Source of the DNA: a virus
Length of the DNA stretch: 37,076 bases
Strand: one strand, 5' to 3'
IMG/VR virus record: IMGVR_UViG_3300031999_006279
Location: 1-37,076 of that record
Part shown: piece after piece, positions 9,506-17,870 of the stretch
Layout of the letters: every line of letters begins with the position of its first letter
How positions within the stretch are numbered: the stretch's first letter is position 1
Program-made: the position numbers and the translations under genes
The notes under the pieces: model-generated
The model's database searches: none
Told to the model about the DNA's origin: nothing
The model's input: the letters and a program-made list of their open reading frames with translations, nothing else

Positions 9506-11346
9506 TTATTTACTTGTCCCTTTTATGTCGCAGTTCGGAAATTTAATCTCAAAAATTGTATTATTATCACAATAAATAACACCATTTCTTGTATTTTCTT
9601 CAATGTTATATCTATATTGACTATAATTTCTTCCTTCAATTGTTCCAATTTTATTTATAAAAGTTAATTCATAAACAGTTAAAACACCAGGTATATTCGC
9701 CAATAATTTTGTAATATCTGTTAAGTTTATTGGTTGTGCAAGTTGCCATTTGTCAATTAAAAAATATTCTTTTAATGCATCAATACAATTTGATAATACT
9801 TCCGTTTTGTTAAAGTCAGGGTTGGACATTATAGAAAAGTTCAACCCTAAATTAATTACCTTTCCGTCTATTATTTCGATCCCTTGAGTAAGCATTCTAT
9901 ATCTATTTAAATATTTTTTTAAATTATTCTTTAGGGTGGTAGGTGCAGAAATTATGTAATTATTTGCATCTTGTGCTAGGACAACTAATTCAACTGCATT
10001 TTTATTAAGAGGATTTACCTGTACGTTTGCACGAAAAACTGACCCATACCTTGTTGGCATGCTCATTGCACGAACAATAAAATCCTCAGCAGTAACACAA
10101 CGATTTTGTGCTGCAAAGTTTGCAGAAATTAACGCTTTTATTTCATCGACTGACGATTCATCTTTTCCGCCAACTATTGGTTTTGGGTTTTCAACAACAA
10201 ACGAATTGCCAACGTCAGAGGATAACGAGGTGTCCAATGAACTATCCCCTACTTCAAATATCTTTTCGACAACGTTAGTCAACTGTTTTGCACCACAATT
10301 ACTCTTTTTGCCTCCCCCTGTGCGGTACTTGACAGTAATGGTCGTGTTAACAGGTGCTAAACCAAGCGTGCGAGTTTTTAAGTAATTTTGGGGATCTATT
10401 GCAAAATCTGAGAAAGTAAAATTTGTATTGCCATAAGAAGGAAGTGATAAATCTCCGAATATTCGGTATTAAATCTCCATCAAAACTATCAGATTGGCCA
10501 GATCCAAATATCAAACTCATACGATTTTTATCATAATCATAATCGGATATAAATCTTTTTGGGCATGATTTTAATTTTAATACGTATGGTACATCACTCG
10601 TGTCTTCATTATCATTTTTTTTACCAGTAAAAATCGTATCTTGTGCTAAATAATCAACTTCGTACCAATATTCACCTGATGAATCTTTTACTTCAATAAT
10701 CTCAATAACGTCATCGTCAATTAAATTTAATTTTAGGAAAGCTTTATAACCCGTAACTGCAAATGTTTTTGTCTTTGTTTCGCCAGCTTTTACCTCTACG
10801 TTTGTTACTTTTAAGTAAAAAGAAGTCGGCTGCTTGCTGGTAGAATCAATAGTAGCAACTGTACAAACTTTTGAATTTGCAATATCAACTTTTTCAAATG
10901 AAACATCGTCTAAAATTTCATAAGTTGTACCGTTTGTACTTTTTAGTTTTGCACCTCTTTTAATTGTACCTGCATATCTCATGTCGGGTTCAATTTTTTT
11001 GTTTAGTATTTTTGCTGGCACTGCTATTACACAATCAACATAACCGAACAGCTGCGCTTTTTCCAAAAGGTTTAAAACCTAATTGCTTTGCGTGCTTAAA
11101 TATATTCTTCTTTTCTTTGGCCGTTTCTAAGAATGATTCTTCCATTTTTCGATCTAAATAGAAATTCAGATTTTCAGCAAAAAATGCCCCAAGTTCAGTG
11201 AGCATAATTCCTATCGATGATTCATTGAAATCTTCTATATCGTCCGAAAAATACATTTTAAGATGATTGACAAAATCAGATTTCAACGACTCAAAGTCCC
11301 TGTTAAGGTATCTTATACTTCTTTTTTTTGTTAAATCGGTGCTCAT
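9506..11346 (-). CDS. 6: gp6-like baseplate wedge protein (612 aa) with two CGG +1 shifts
   Basis: Baseplate wedge protein of the T4 gp6 / baseplate-J type. Three frames join into 612 residues: 1-100 (ending GKSAAV before CGG 11046-11044), 101-296, and 297-612 after CGG 10457-10455. The joined sequence reads AAV-GYVDCVIAVPAKI and IPNI-GDLSLPSYGNTNF, continuous and without gaps. The N-terminus (RYLNRDFESLKSDF, SSIGIMLTELGAFFAENL) is typical of gp6-type proteins, and the length is close to T4 gp6 (about 660). The last part (EDFIVRAMSMPTRYGSVFRA) also fits the family. Unshifted translation would yield only 103 residues. A homing endonuclease gene sits immediately upstream, three bases from its start, between it and the gp25-like gene. 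Confidence 0.85.
10455..10457 (-). other. CGG +1 shift site 7 (gp6-like)
   Basis: Zero-frame ATT CGG AGA. Skipping C gives GGA (Gly) and opens the 317-codon C-terminal frame. The shifted frame is read through 10347-10282 without a stop. Confidence 0.85.
11044..11046 (-). other. CGG +1 shift site 8 (gp6-like)
   Basis: Zero-frame GTT CGG TTA. Skipping C gives GGT (Gly) TAT GTT GAT. Unshifted reading stops three codons after the CGG. Confidence 0.85.
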
Positions 11347-11347
11347 T

Positions 11348-12154
11348 TTATATGATTCCTAATTCTTTAAGTTTCTTTTGATCCCACAACTCACTGTTTG
11401 GATGTTCTTTGTGAAACCATTCCCATTTTTGCATGCCTACTTCATACTCTCTTCCTTTTATTTCTATATAAACGTCCCTATCGGGGAGATATGCATCCAC
11501 AAAATAAGTATACTTTTCTTCTTTATTTTCAAAGGGAATTTGCCATTTAAATCTTTCTTTTTGTTCATTCCAACGATCAACAACTTTTGGTTCCCAACCG
11601 CCCTGACAATCAATTTCTTCGTTGGTTTCCCAGTTGTACTTCACTATTCTTTTATTTGAAGATCGGATTGCTTTCAAATGTATCTCCCTGTTTTGAGAAA
11701 CATTATCTACATTATAAATTTCTCGACAAGTTTTTTTTCTATTTTCATTTGCCCTTTTGGGGTGACAGCATCCCTTCAAGATAACATCTTTTGGTCTTGA
11801 CCACCATTCATCATTTAAAAAATCTTTGTCAATAAATTTACAAAGAGTACTCATATCAATATATGTTTCTTTAACTAAATCTATAGTATCTCCATGAATT
11901 TCCCTAATTTTTTTAATTACTTCTTCTATTTTCGTTCTCCTAATATTTGCTCTTTTTTGTATTGCTCGTTTAATATGTTCGTGTCCTTTTAAAACATTAT
12001 TTGGTATTGCCCACCATTCATCACTTGGAAAATCTTTATCAATAAATCTTGCTTTTATATTTGTATTGATATAAGTTGATTCATCCAAAAGTAAATTATC
12101 ACCATGAACTTTAAACAATTTTTCTTTAACTTGCTCAATTGTTAATTTTCTCAT
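11348..12154 (-). CDS. Homing endonuclease, PD-(D/E)xK-like, between gp25 and gp6 genes
   Basis: A 268-aa nuclease with a mosaic structure. Two N-terminal modules (about 18-68 and 86-135) share the pattern HGD ... Y ... KFIDKDF ... EWW ... P and an H-x-K/R end. A short linker motif IYNVDNVSQ is at 146-154. The C-terminus has a PD-(D/E)xK-like core: D220 in YFVDAYLP, then E231 and K233 in YIEIKG. The end (KWEWFHKEHPNSELW) closely matches the endonuclease at 32569-33324. It fits between two baseplate genes with no spare bases (gp25 stop directly before its ATG; one base between its stop and the gp6 ATG), as expected for a mobile intergenic endonuclease. Target unknown. Confidence 0.75.
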   Translation of the reverse strand: MRKLTIEQVKEKLFKVHGDNLLLDESTYINTNIKARFIDKDFPSDEWWAIPNNVLKGHEHIKRAIQKRANIRRTKIEEVIKKIREIHGDTIDLVKETYIDMSTLCKFIDKDFLNDEWWSRPKDVILKGCCHPKRANENRKKTCREIYNVDNVSQNREIHLKAIRSSNKRIVKYNWETNEEIDCQGGWEPKVVDRWNEQKERFKWQIPFENKEEKYTYFVDAYLPDRDVYIEIKGREYEVGMQKWEWFHKEHPNSELWDQKKLKELGII

Positions 12155-12559
12155 TTACTTCCTCAAAACCACCGCCATTTCATTTTTCAAATCCGTATTG
12201 CCCACACTAAATTTCACATTAATTTTACATTCGTTGTCCTGTAAACTTGCGTCATCACTTAAAAGCACGTCTATGCTCAAAATTCTAACATATGGCATCC
12301 ACTTTGAAACTGCAAAAGTAACCGAATCGCTCACCTTTTGTTTAAATTCTTGTCCCATTGCGTCAAATAATAATGGTCTTAAGTTGCAACCAAAATCATA
12401 AAGCATTGGTCTTTCGCCGTAATTTGTTAAAATTAATACTTTTAAGTCGTCTGCAACTGCTGCAATTGTTTCTTCATTCATTGCAAAACTTCCCTCTGAA
12501 CTTCTTTCAAGTGGAAATTTTATATTAATACTTCTCGTTGATTTTTTGTCTAATACCAT
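12155..12559 (-). CDS. 25: gp25-like baseplate wedge protein
   Basis: 134 residues, the usual size for the T4 gp25 / phage lysozyme-like wedge family. The sequence NYGERPMLYDFGCNLRPLLF (residues about 55-74) is the family signature, followed by a helix and a beta C-terminus. In contractile tails this protein sits in the inner wedge and contacts the sheath and gp6. The gp25-gp6 order is conserved here apart from the inserted endonuclease gene. The start ATG 12559 follows AGGATAATTATTAGT. No CGG codon. Confidence 0.9.
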   Translation of the reverse strand: MVLDKKSTRSINIKFPLERSSEGSFAMNEETIAAVADDLKVLILTNYGERPMLYDFGCNLRPLLFDAMGQEFKQKVSDSVTFAVSKWMPYVRILSIDVLLSDDASLQDNECKINVKFSVGNTDLKNEMAVVLRK

Positions 12560-12597
12560 ACTAATAATTATCCTAAAATAAAATTTTATTTTTCTTT

Positions 12598-13059
12598 TTA
12601 TGCCACTGTTCCAGGTGTAGTTACGGCTGTTTGATTATTTGACAAAGTTACTATAATATTCCCACCTGTTGCCCAAATATGCACTTTTTCTGCTATTTTT
12701 TCTATGCTTCCACTTGCAGGATCCGCACAAATAATGTTCATTTCTGCATCTAATGGAGCCCCAACCGCAGCAGTCGTTCCGGGTGCTCCTGTAAAAGTTG
12801 CATCTGCAAATGCCCAAGTAAGTGCCCATGTTTGAAAACTTGTTCCCAACGTTTGCAAAACTGTGTTTGAATTCATTGTTGTTAATAAAGTTGGCTGTAG
12901 AGTACTATATGTTAATGTAACAGGTATGGTTCCATTTGCTGTAGCTGCTTTAAAATATGCTTCAAATGCTTTAGCAAATTCTATTGATGCTGTTGCGTTA
13001 TCTGATGAATCTGGCATATTCTTTAAAGCGTCTATTAATGTTTGTTTATCTAATGACAT
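12598..13059 (-). CDS. Hypothetical virion protein (153 aa)
   Basis: Not recognised. Acidic, Ala/Thr-rich protein with a helical N-terminal half (SIEFAKAFEAYFKAATA) and a beta-rich, Gly/Thr-rich C-terminal half (HIWATGGNIIVTLSNNQT). It sits between the gp5-like hub and gp25-like wedge genes, so a baseplate or tail role is likely by position. The ATG at 13059 is only weakly supported by a ribosome site, with an A-rich leader between it and the upstream stop. Confidence 0.6.
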   Translation of the reverse strand: MSLDKQTLIDALKNMPDSSDNATASIEFAKAFEAYFKAATANGTIPVTLTYSTLQPTLLTTMNSNTVLQTLGTSFQTWALTWAFADATFTGAPGTTAAVGAPLDAEMNIICADPASGSIEKIAEKVHIWATGGNIIVTLSNNQTAVTTPGTVA

Positions 13060-13083
13060 TTAAATATTTTTTTATTTTTTCTT

Positions 13084-14190
13084 TTATGGTTTGATTTTGA
13101 CTGTTTTGGACAATACTGGTCCAGTTGCGGGCATTGACAAATCCAAGGTTGAAAAAGTGGCCAACGCGGGCGAAGGCGCATTTGGTATGGGAGAAGGATG
13201 ATTATGACCCAATAATGCTGTCAAAACCTGTTTCCATACTATATTAAATTTATTGCCCAATACTGCTGGCTCTTTTGCGTCTTTTCCAATAAATATATTC
13301 TTTGCTTCAATTGTTACATCTCCACCTTCAACAACTACTTTCATCCCTTTTCTTGCAACTATGCGAATTTCATCACTTTTTAGCACTGCAAATGCTGTTG
13401 GCGAACTTTTTGCTCCAACATTTATTCCAAAATTTCCATCAACATCTGACTTCATGGTCAAATATAACATTGATTTATCTTCTTTTAAATCAACATCTTC
13501 AGTGTTTCTTCCAACAACTATATCGATTGATCCTGCTTCCTTTTCTTCGCCAGTATCCGATGTAGTAACTCTGTCCCTTCCTAAAACAATTGTAGTATTA
13601 TTTGACCCTTCTATTACGCGATCTCCAATTCTTGCTTTAAATTTAGGTATATTTTCTTCAACAATAAACTCATCAGAGACTGTTGGTTTTGTTATATTTA
13701 AGGTTGTATCTGCAATTGCTTTGTCAATTGAATACCCATCTTCTGAATTATTGTCTTTGTTTAATTTAAATTTTTTTGCTCCCTCGCAATAATTTACATC
13801 ATCAACTGGTTTTCCTTGTATTGTGAGCGGTTCGGGTGCTCTAGTTAGCCATAGTCCATGTCTTTTGAGCGAGTCCTCAAATATTATATAGCAATGCTCT
13901 CCTTCTTTTAAGGGCATTGTATCGTGCGAAAACATAGGCCAAAAAATTGTTAAATCGCTATCGTCCAAAAAAGAATTCATTCCGTCGGTCAAAATTCTAG
14001 CCTTAATAGAATTCTTTGGATTTGGTGGTTCAGTTTCTAAAACTCCACCAACTTGATCAATTTTCACAACAACTGCACGATAAAGAAATTGATCATTTCC
14101 GAGCCTATTTTCCACATAATCCTTTAAAAGATTATTTAATATATTCTCTGGATTTTGAGCTTCACGACTTGTAATTGGACGTCTGGCCAT
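13084..14190 (-). CDS. 5: gp5-like baseplate hub/spike protein (368 aa)
   Basis: Probable central hub or spike protein. Residues 35-125 look like the OB-fold region of gp5-type hubs (KNSIKARILTDG ... IFWPMFSHDTMPLKEGEHCYIIFED, then RHGLWLTRAPEP). The second half has repeated short beta strands (IDIVVGR, LYLTMKSD, IRIVARKGMKVVVEGGDVTI) like a beta-prism needle, and it ends in a Pro/Ala-rich tail. No lysozyme domain is visible, unlike T4 gp5; cell-wall cutting may rest with the separate enzymes at 17871 and 19283. The start ATG 14190 follows AGTTGAAGTAAA and lies one base after the upstream gene's stop. Confidence 0.7.
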   Translation of the reverse strand: MARRPITSREAQNPENILNNLLKDYVENRLGNDQFLYRAVVVKIDQVGGVLETEPPNPKNSIKARILTDGMNSFLDDSDLTIFWPMFSHDTMPLKEGEHCYIIFEDSLKRHGLWLTRAPEPLTIQGKPVDDVNYCEGAKKFKLNKDNNSEDGYSIDKAIADTTLNITKPTVSDEFIVEENIPKFKARIGDRVIEGSNNTTIVLGRDRVTTSDTGEEKEAGSIDIVVGRNTEDVDLKEDKSMLYLTMKSDVDGNFGINVGAKSSPTAFAVLKSDEIRIVARKGMKVVVEGGDVTIEAKNIFIGKDAKEPAVLGNKFNIVWKQVLTALLGHNHPSPIPNAPSPALATFSTLDLSMPATGPVLSKTVKIKP

Positions 14191-14191
14191 T

Positions 14192-14443
14192 TTACTTCAA
14201 CTCCTTGTCCATATCTTCTTTTAATCTACTTTCTATTTGTTCAAGCATTTTTTTCAACTCTTCTGGCTCTTTTACGTCTTGTTTCCTTTGGTCAAGTTCG
14301 ACCACAATTAACTGGATTTCTTTTCTTACTCGTCCAAATTTTTCCAATTTATCAGCCAATTCAACTGTCATTTCCACGTATTGCTTTAATAGATAATTGT
14401 ATCTATCTACTAATTCTAAAATGTCTGTTTGTGATAAATCCAT
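14192..14443 (-). CDS. Hypothetical coiled-coil protein (83 aa)
   Basis: Not recognised. Almost wholly helical and charged (LVDRYNYLLKQYVEMTVELA, ELKKMLEQIESRLKEDMDKE), consistent with a coiled coil. It directly precedes the hub gene and follows a candidate late promoter 21 bases upstream, so it is probably a late protein. A chaperone, assembly or structural role cannot be told apart from sequence alone. Confidence 0.6.
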   Translation of the reverse strand: MDLSQTDILELVDRYNYLLKQYVEMTVELADKLEKFGRVRKEIQLIVVELDQRKQDVKEPEELKKMLEQIESRLKEDMDKELK

Positions 14444-14464
14444 GCTTTAAACCTTTTTTTATTT

Positions 14465-14473
14465 TATTTATTA
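14465..14473 (-). promoter_or_regulatory. Candidate late promoter, TAATAAATA
   Basis: Minus strand ACATAATAAATAAAATAAA in the short gap between 14483 and 14443. Same core as at 995-1003 and 2883-2891. It would start transcription of the small gene plus the hub, wedge and fibre block. Confidence 0.55.
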
Positions 14474-14482
14474 TGTTTGGGA

Positions 14483-14797
14483 TTAATTCTCTTCTTTTGT
14501 TTTTTCCTTCTTTATTTCTTCGTAAATTTTGTCCATGTCTTCCTCGCCAATTTTGCTATCTTCTTCCTTTGGATCCTTTTTGACAATTTTGTAAAACTCA
14601 AGAATTTGGGCGGTTTGTTTGGTCAGAAGTTCGATCAATTTTGTATATGTAATCCCATTAATTGCCCAATCTTCTTTTTCGGTTATTTGATCTTTTAATT
14701 TGTCTAGTGCACTTTGTATAGTTTCTCTATCCTTGTGCCAAGTTTGTTCAAATAATTCGTTCACTTGTTCTTCGGTTAAGTTATTTTTATTTTTCAT
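14483..14797 (-). CDS. Hypothetical acidic helical protein (104 aa)
   Basis: Not recognised. Rich in Glu and Lys, predicted mostly helical, with a long acidic C-terminus (KKDPKEEDSKIGEEDMDKI). The start ATG 14797 follows AAGGAATTTACAC. It lies between a homing endonuclease gene and the candidate late promoter at 14465, in the baseplate block. Confidence 0.55.
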   Translation of the reverse strand: MKNKNNLTEEQVNELFEQTWHKDRETIQSALDKLKDQITEKEDWAINGITYTKLIELLTKQTAQILEFYKIVKKDPKEEDSKIGEEDMDKIYEEIKKEKTKEEN

Positions 14798-14808
14798 GTG
14801 TAAATTCC

Positions 14809-15609
14809 TTATAAAATTTTATTTGATTTTTTTAAATTTTCTTCTTTCCAAAGTGGTTGAATATTCGTGTAATGGCAAACCCATAAAAATTGAATTTTAT
14901 CTGTTAAATCGGCCATGCTTAAAGGGTAAATGTGATCAAATTCCCATTTTGTACCATAATTTGACCAAGTCATCATTTCTCCCGTAACGGGGTGTGGATA
15001 AAATTTCTTTTCAATGTATTGTTTAAATTCTTCAATTGAACAACCTAAATCACGAACGGCAGATCCTGCTTTAATTTTTCCTTTAATAAATTTATGCAAT
15101 CTACCTCTAAGATTACATTTTATTTTATAATTTATATCACTTTTTCTTCTTTTTTTGCTATATTTTCTTCTTCTTGCATTTTCTTTTTCTGGATATTTTT
15201 TTCTATTATCTTTTATTTGTTTCAACCTTTTTTCTTTATTATTATAATAATAATCCAAACTTTCTTTTTTTATCTTTTCTTTATTGTTTTGATAATTTAT
15301 TTTTTGCTGTTCTAATCTTTTTTCTCTATTCTTTAGGTATTGTTTTCTATTATATCCTTTTATTTTTTCTTTTGATGGTTTGTGAGTTTTGTTATAAATT
15401 TTTCCTCTTTCGTTTATTTTTTCTTTATTTTTTTCATAATGTCTTCTACTTTTTTCTTTTATTTTTTCTTTGTGTGTTTTGTCGTAATCCTTTGAATAAT
15501 CGTTCACGCATTGCTTGCACCACGATCTCAATCCATCTTTATTTTTACCCTTATTGAATTGATTTATCTCTTTTTCAGTCCCACATTTTGTACAAATTTT
15601 AGTAATCAT
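14809..15609 (-). CDS. HNH homing endonuclease with Lys-rich repeat linker (266 aa)
   Basis: The N-terminus has a zinc-finger-like pair (CTKCGTEKEINQF, then WCKQC at about 30-34). The middle (40-155) is a Lys/Glu/Asn-rich series of imperfect repeats of about 20 residues (YxKNKEKIxE). The C-terminus (185-266) holds an HNH-type core with the DHIYPLS motif and QFLWVCHYTNIQP. This last part is a clear paralogue of the endonuclease at 20431-21240. It is located between the late sigma gene and the baseplate genes. The A/T-rich repeat region throws long Phe-rich shadow frames on the plus strand. Confidence 0.75.
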   Translation of the reverse strand: MITKICTKCGTEKEINQFNKGKNKDGLRSWCKQCVNDYSKDYDKTHKEKIKEKSRRHYEKNKEKINERGKIYNKTHKPSKEKIKGYNRKQYLKNREKRLEQQKINYQNNKEKIKKESLDYYYNNKEKRLKQIKDNRKKYPEKENARRRKYSKKRRKSDINYKIKCNLRGRLHKFIKGKIKAGSAVRDLGCSIEEFKQYIEKKFYPHPVTGEMMTWSNYGTKWEFDHIYPLSMADLTDKIQFLWVCHYTNIQPLWKEENLKKSNKIL

Positions 15610-15629
15610 CTTATTATAAATAGTTAATT

Positions 15630-16342
15630 TTATACATTTCCGCTTAAATATCTCTCTTTAAATATATTATATCTCTTTCTAAACTTGATAAGTGAAGCTA
15701 CTATTAATTTTGTTCCGAGTCCGAGTTATTTCCCTCAAATATAAATATACTCCCTTTTTATTTAATATCTCTACCAATTCAGTATTATGCAACAATAAGA
15801 TAATAGCATCTAAAACTAGCTTGTCAGATTCACGGTGTATCTTTGTACGCCACGTTCGAATCTCTTCCTTTAGCAGTTCTAAAAATTCAATTTTCTCAAG
15901 GCTCAAATCGTGCGGAGGAACTATAACGCTCTGAAACTTTTTCTCTAAAACTTCCAGCACATCTCTATCAAAAATAACATCCGTTGTTGACTTTTTTTGT
16001 ATCTGCTTTAATTTTTGCAAGCACAGATGTTTAGCTATTACAGAAAAATACGTGAACGCTTTACTGCCGTTTAGTCACGTCGAACTTGCCCAAATTTTCG
16101 AATATAAAACTTATGCAATCATTCTTTAATTCATCGGCATCCATGGCCAAGTTAAACTTATACGTGTAGATTATCGAATCGACCAACCTGTCCAAAGATG
16201 GGCTTATTTTTTCCTCAAATATTTTCTTTTTTTTGCTAATTGTTTTGTAATTTTGAAATTTCACAATCGCACGCTCGGTATCTCTTGTAAAGTACATCTT
16301 GTCCTTATCCGCATTAATTTTTACTTGTAGTTTCTTCGTCAT
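15630..16342 (-). CDS. 55: gp55-like late transcription sigma factor (236 aa) with two CGG +1 shifts
   Basis: Probable phage late sigma factor directing host RNA polymerase to TATAAATA-type late promoters. The joined product has 91 residues, a shift at CGG 16069-16067, 115 residues, a shift at CGG 15723-15721, then 30 residues. Joined, it reads FENLGKFDVTK-GSKAFTYFSVIAKHL, the helix pair typical of the sigma-2-like core of gp55 proteins (N-x-F-x-x-x-K-x-x-x-A-x-x-Y-F-T). The end REIT-GLGTKLIVASLIKFRK looks like a short helix-turn-helix. Neither half alone makes sense as a separate gene: the second has no good start. The 3' shift could be at the first or second of two nearby CGGs (15723-15721 or 15717-15715). 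It overlaps the upstream membrane-protein gene by 29 bases. Family assignment is from motif memory, not a search. Confidence 0.72.
15721..15723 (-). other. CGG +1 shift site 10 (late sigma factor, 3' site)
   Basis: Zero-frame ACT CGG ACT CGG AAC. Skipping the first C gives Gly-Leu-Gly-Thr-Lys. Skipping at the second CGG (15717-15715) would give Arg-Thr-Gly-Thr-Lys. Both enter the same +1 frame, which is open to the TAA at 15632-15630. Confidence 0.65.
16067..16069 (-). other. CGG +1 shift site 9 (late sigma factor, 5' site)
   Basis: Zero-frame AAA CGG CAG TAA: the unshifted frame stops two codons later. Skipping C gives GGC (Gly) AGT AAA GCG TTC and continues into the core helices. Confidence 0.82.
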
Positions 16343-16613
16343 ACATTATTCCTCTTGTATATCCTATTAAAATATTTTTTAAAATTACTATTGTTTTTTT
16401 CAAAGTTATAATGTCAGGATCCTGACTCACTAATTCTCTTTTTGATAGTTTGTCCAAATATATAATTACTTCTTGAACATCATTTAATGAGCTATTAAAG
16501 AACTCATCATAAAGTAGTAATTGTTGACCAGCTTGAATATTTTTTTTCAAACTGTAATATAAAATAATTGATAATAAAATAACAATTATTATTAACATAA
16601 TGCTTATAATCAT
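16314..16613 (-). CDS. Small membrane-anchored protein (99 aa)
   Basis: Not recognised. One N-terminal membrane segment (residues 2-23, Ile/Leu-rich) followed by a soluble helical part of about 75 residues with acidic and basic residues. Ribosome site AAAAAAGGACTAAAA before ATG 16613. Its 3' end overlaps the sigma factor start by 29 bases, suggesting coupled translation. It lies near the lytic transglycosylase and TnpB, so a lysis-accessory role is possible but unsupported. Confidence 0.6.
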   Translation of the reverse strand: MIISIMLIIIVILLSIILYYSLKKNIQAGQQLLLYDEFFNSSLNDVQEVIIYLDKLSKRELVSQDPDIITLKKTIVILKNILIGYTRGIMYDEETTSKN

Positions 16614-16615
16614 TT

Positions 16616-16807
16616 TTAGTCCTTTTTTAAATTATATCCATCTTTCGCCCAACCTGGCCCAATTAAACTAAAAGTACATTTTGACAATATTCTTTTCATT
16701 GCTTCTTTGCATTTTTCACAAATTGGAATGTCAGAATATTTGCTCGTTGAGACAAATATCTCTTTTTTTGCTCCACATTTTTGACATTCATATTCAAATA
16801 TGGGCAT
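16616..16807 (-). CDS. FmdB-type zinc ribbon protein (63 aa)
   Basis: Starts MPIFEYECQKCG and carries two CxxC pairs (C8/C11 and C30/C33), the layout of the FmdB / 'CxxC_CxxC_SSSS' putative regulatory zinc ribbon family. The length fits. The family has no firmly known biochemical role; nucleic-acid or protein binding is the usual guess. The start lies nine bases after the TnpB stop, so its coding sequence begins where a TnpB right end would normally be. Confidence 0.75.
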   Translation of the reverse strand: MPIFEYECQKCGAKKEIFVSTSKYSDIPICEKCKEAMKRILSKCTFSLIGPGWAKDGYNLKKD

Positions 16808-16816
16808 GTTATTCTT

Positions 16817-17869
16817 CTACCAAGAAATTTTGGTTCCTGAACGTTTGGAAAGAACCCTCCCCAAACTAACCATTCCCTTTGTTGCAATGTTACAAGCAGC
16901 GTTGACATCAGCGTGAGCTTCGAAGCCACAAGACGTGCAACAGAACTTGGTACCGCAACGACTTTGTTTGTCTACGTGTCCGCACTTCGAGCAAGTTTGA
17001 GAGGTGTAAGCAGGGTTAACTTCCCACACAAACACTCCTTCCTCGCTTCCTAAAACGTGACACCTATTAGCAAAGTAGTTTCTCGCCCAACCTTGAAGAC
17101 GACCACTTCTAAGATTGTTCAAGACTTTGGGAGACTCAACTGCGAGACTCGACGAAGTCTTCTTGCAACGTGCAACGGCAGACTTTGCTTCAACGTCTAG
17201 CAATTGTTTTACTTGAGACTTAACAGACTTAGTTTTGATACCTTGTCTTTGTCTTGATGCTTGTTTTCTTCCTGATTTGAAAATAACCTTGCTTGCGTTT
17301 CTTCCAATGTATTTGTCGCTTCTTGTAACGGAGTTCTTATAACCTACATCACAACCAAGAAGTTTGTGTTGAGGCTGTGCTTTTGAAACTTCCTTTTGAA
17401 CAAACACACGAGCAAAGGGTTTGTTGTTTTCATAAATAAATTCACAGGCAGAGTTTAACATCCAACCCTGTCTCAAAGAGACATTAAGTTTTTTGTGAGA
17501 CAAAGCAGGCATTGAAATTCTTCCCTTTGAAAACTGATTTTCAACCGAAACCCAATAGTTGAACTTCTTTGTTTTGGAGGGTTGAATCTTTGCAGGACAA
17601 CCTATAGTTTTTATAGAAGGAACGTTGGTTTTGCGTCCTGTTTGTTTGGCAGCAGCAACCAAAGCGGAGGTTATACCTCTTGCTTTGTGTTGTGCTTGGT
17701 TTGCAAGTTTTCCTAAGCCTTCGGTTGAAATAGATTTGTTTCCATTGAAAAACAACTTCCCTGCAAACAAGTTGGTGTATTCTAAAAATCTTTTGTAAGA
17801 GTAGCGAGCAACCTCAGACTTTCCAAAATTTGGATACAGTTTGAGTTTGTAAGTTCTTGTTAGTTTCAT
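16817..17869 (-). CDS. tnpB: TnpB, IS200/IS605-type RNA-guided nuclease (350 aa)
   Basis: Full-length TnpB. RuvC-like catalytic residues are present: Asp in LGCDVGYKNS (residue 174), Glu in SSLAVESPKVL (245) and Asp in HADVNAA (321). A zinc ribbon lies between the last two (CSKC at 293-296 and CTSC at 311-314), so the nuclease is probably active. The start at 17869 is preferred over 17890 because it follows the upstream TAA and gives the usual N-terminus MKLTRTYKLKLYP. Base composition is clearly less AT-rich than all neighbours, indicating recent arrival. No tnpA is present. It lies between the transglycosylase stop (one base before) and the FmdB start (nine bases after). Confidence 0.9.
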   Translation of the reverse strand: MKLTRTYKLKLYPNFGKSEVARYSYKRFLEYTNLFAGKLFFNGNKSISTEGLGKLANQAQHKARGITSALVAAAKQTGRKTNVPSIKTIGCPAKIQPSKTKKFNYWVSVENQFSKGRISMPALSHKKLNVSLRQGWMLNSACEFIYENNKPFARVFVQKEVSKAQPQHKLLGCDVGYKNSVTRSDKYIGRNASKVIFKSGRKQASRQRQGIKTKSVKSQVKQLLDVEAKSAVARCKKTSSSLAVESPKVLNNLRSGRLQGWARNYFANRCHVLGSEEGVFVWEVNPAYTSQTCSKCGHVDKQSRCGTKFCCTSCGFEAHADVNAACNIATKGMVSLGRVLSKRSGTKISW

Positions 17870-17870
17870 T

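Noticed and set aside
10347-11066. An independent gene starting at 11066
   Set aside because: Its first residues are an out-of-frame extension; the real sequence enters this frame at CGG 11046 from the upstream part of the gp6-like gene.
14155-15557. Plus-strand open frames rich in Phe, Leu and Ile (14155-14583, 15174-15557)
   Set aside because: They are shadows of Lys- and Glu-rich minus-strand proteins (hub region, coiled-coil genes, endonuclease repeats), with no ribosome sites.
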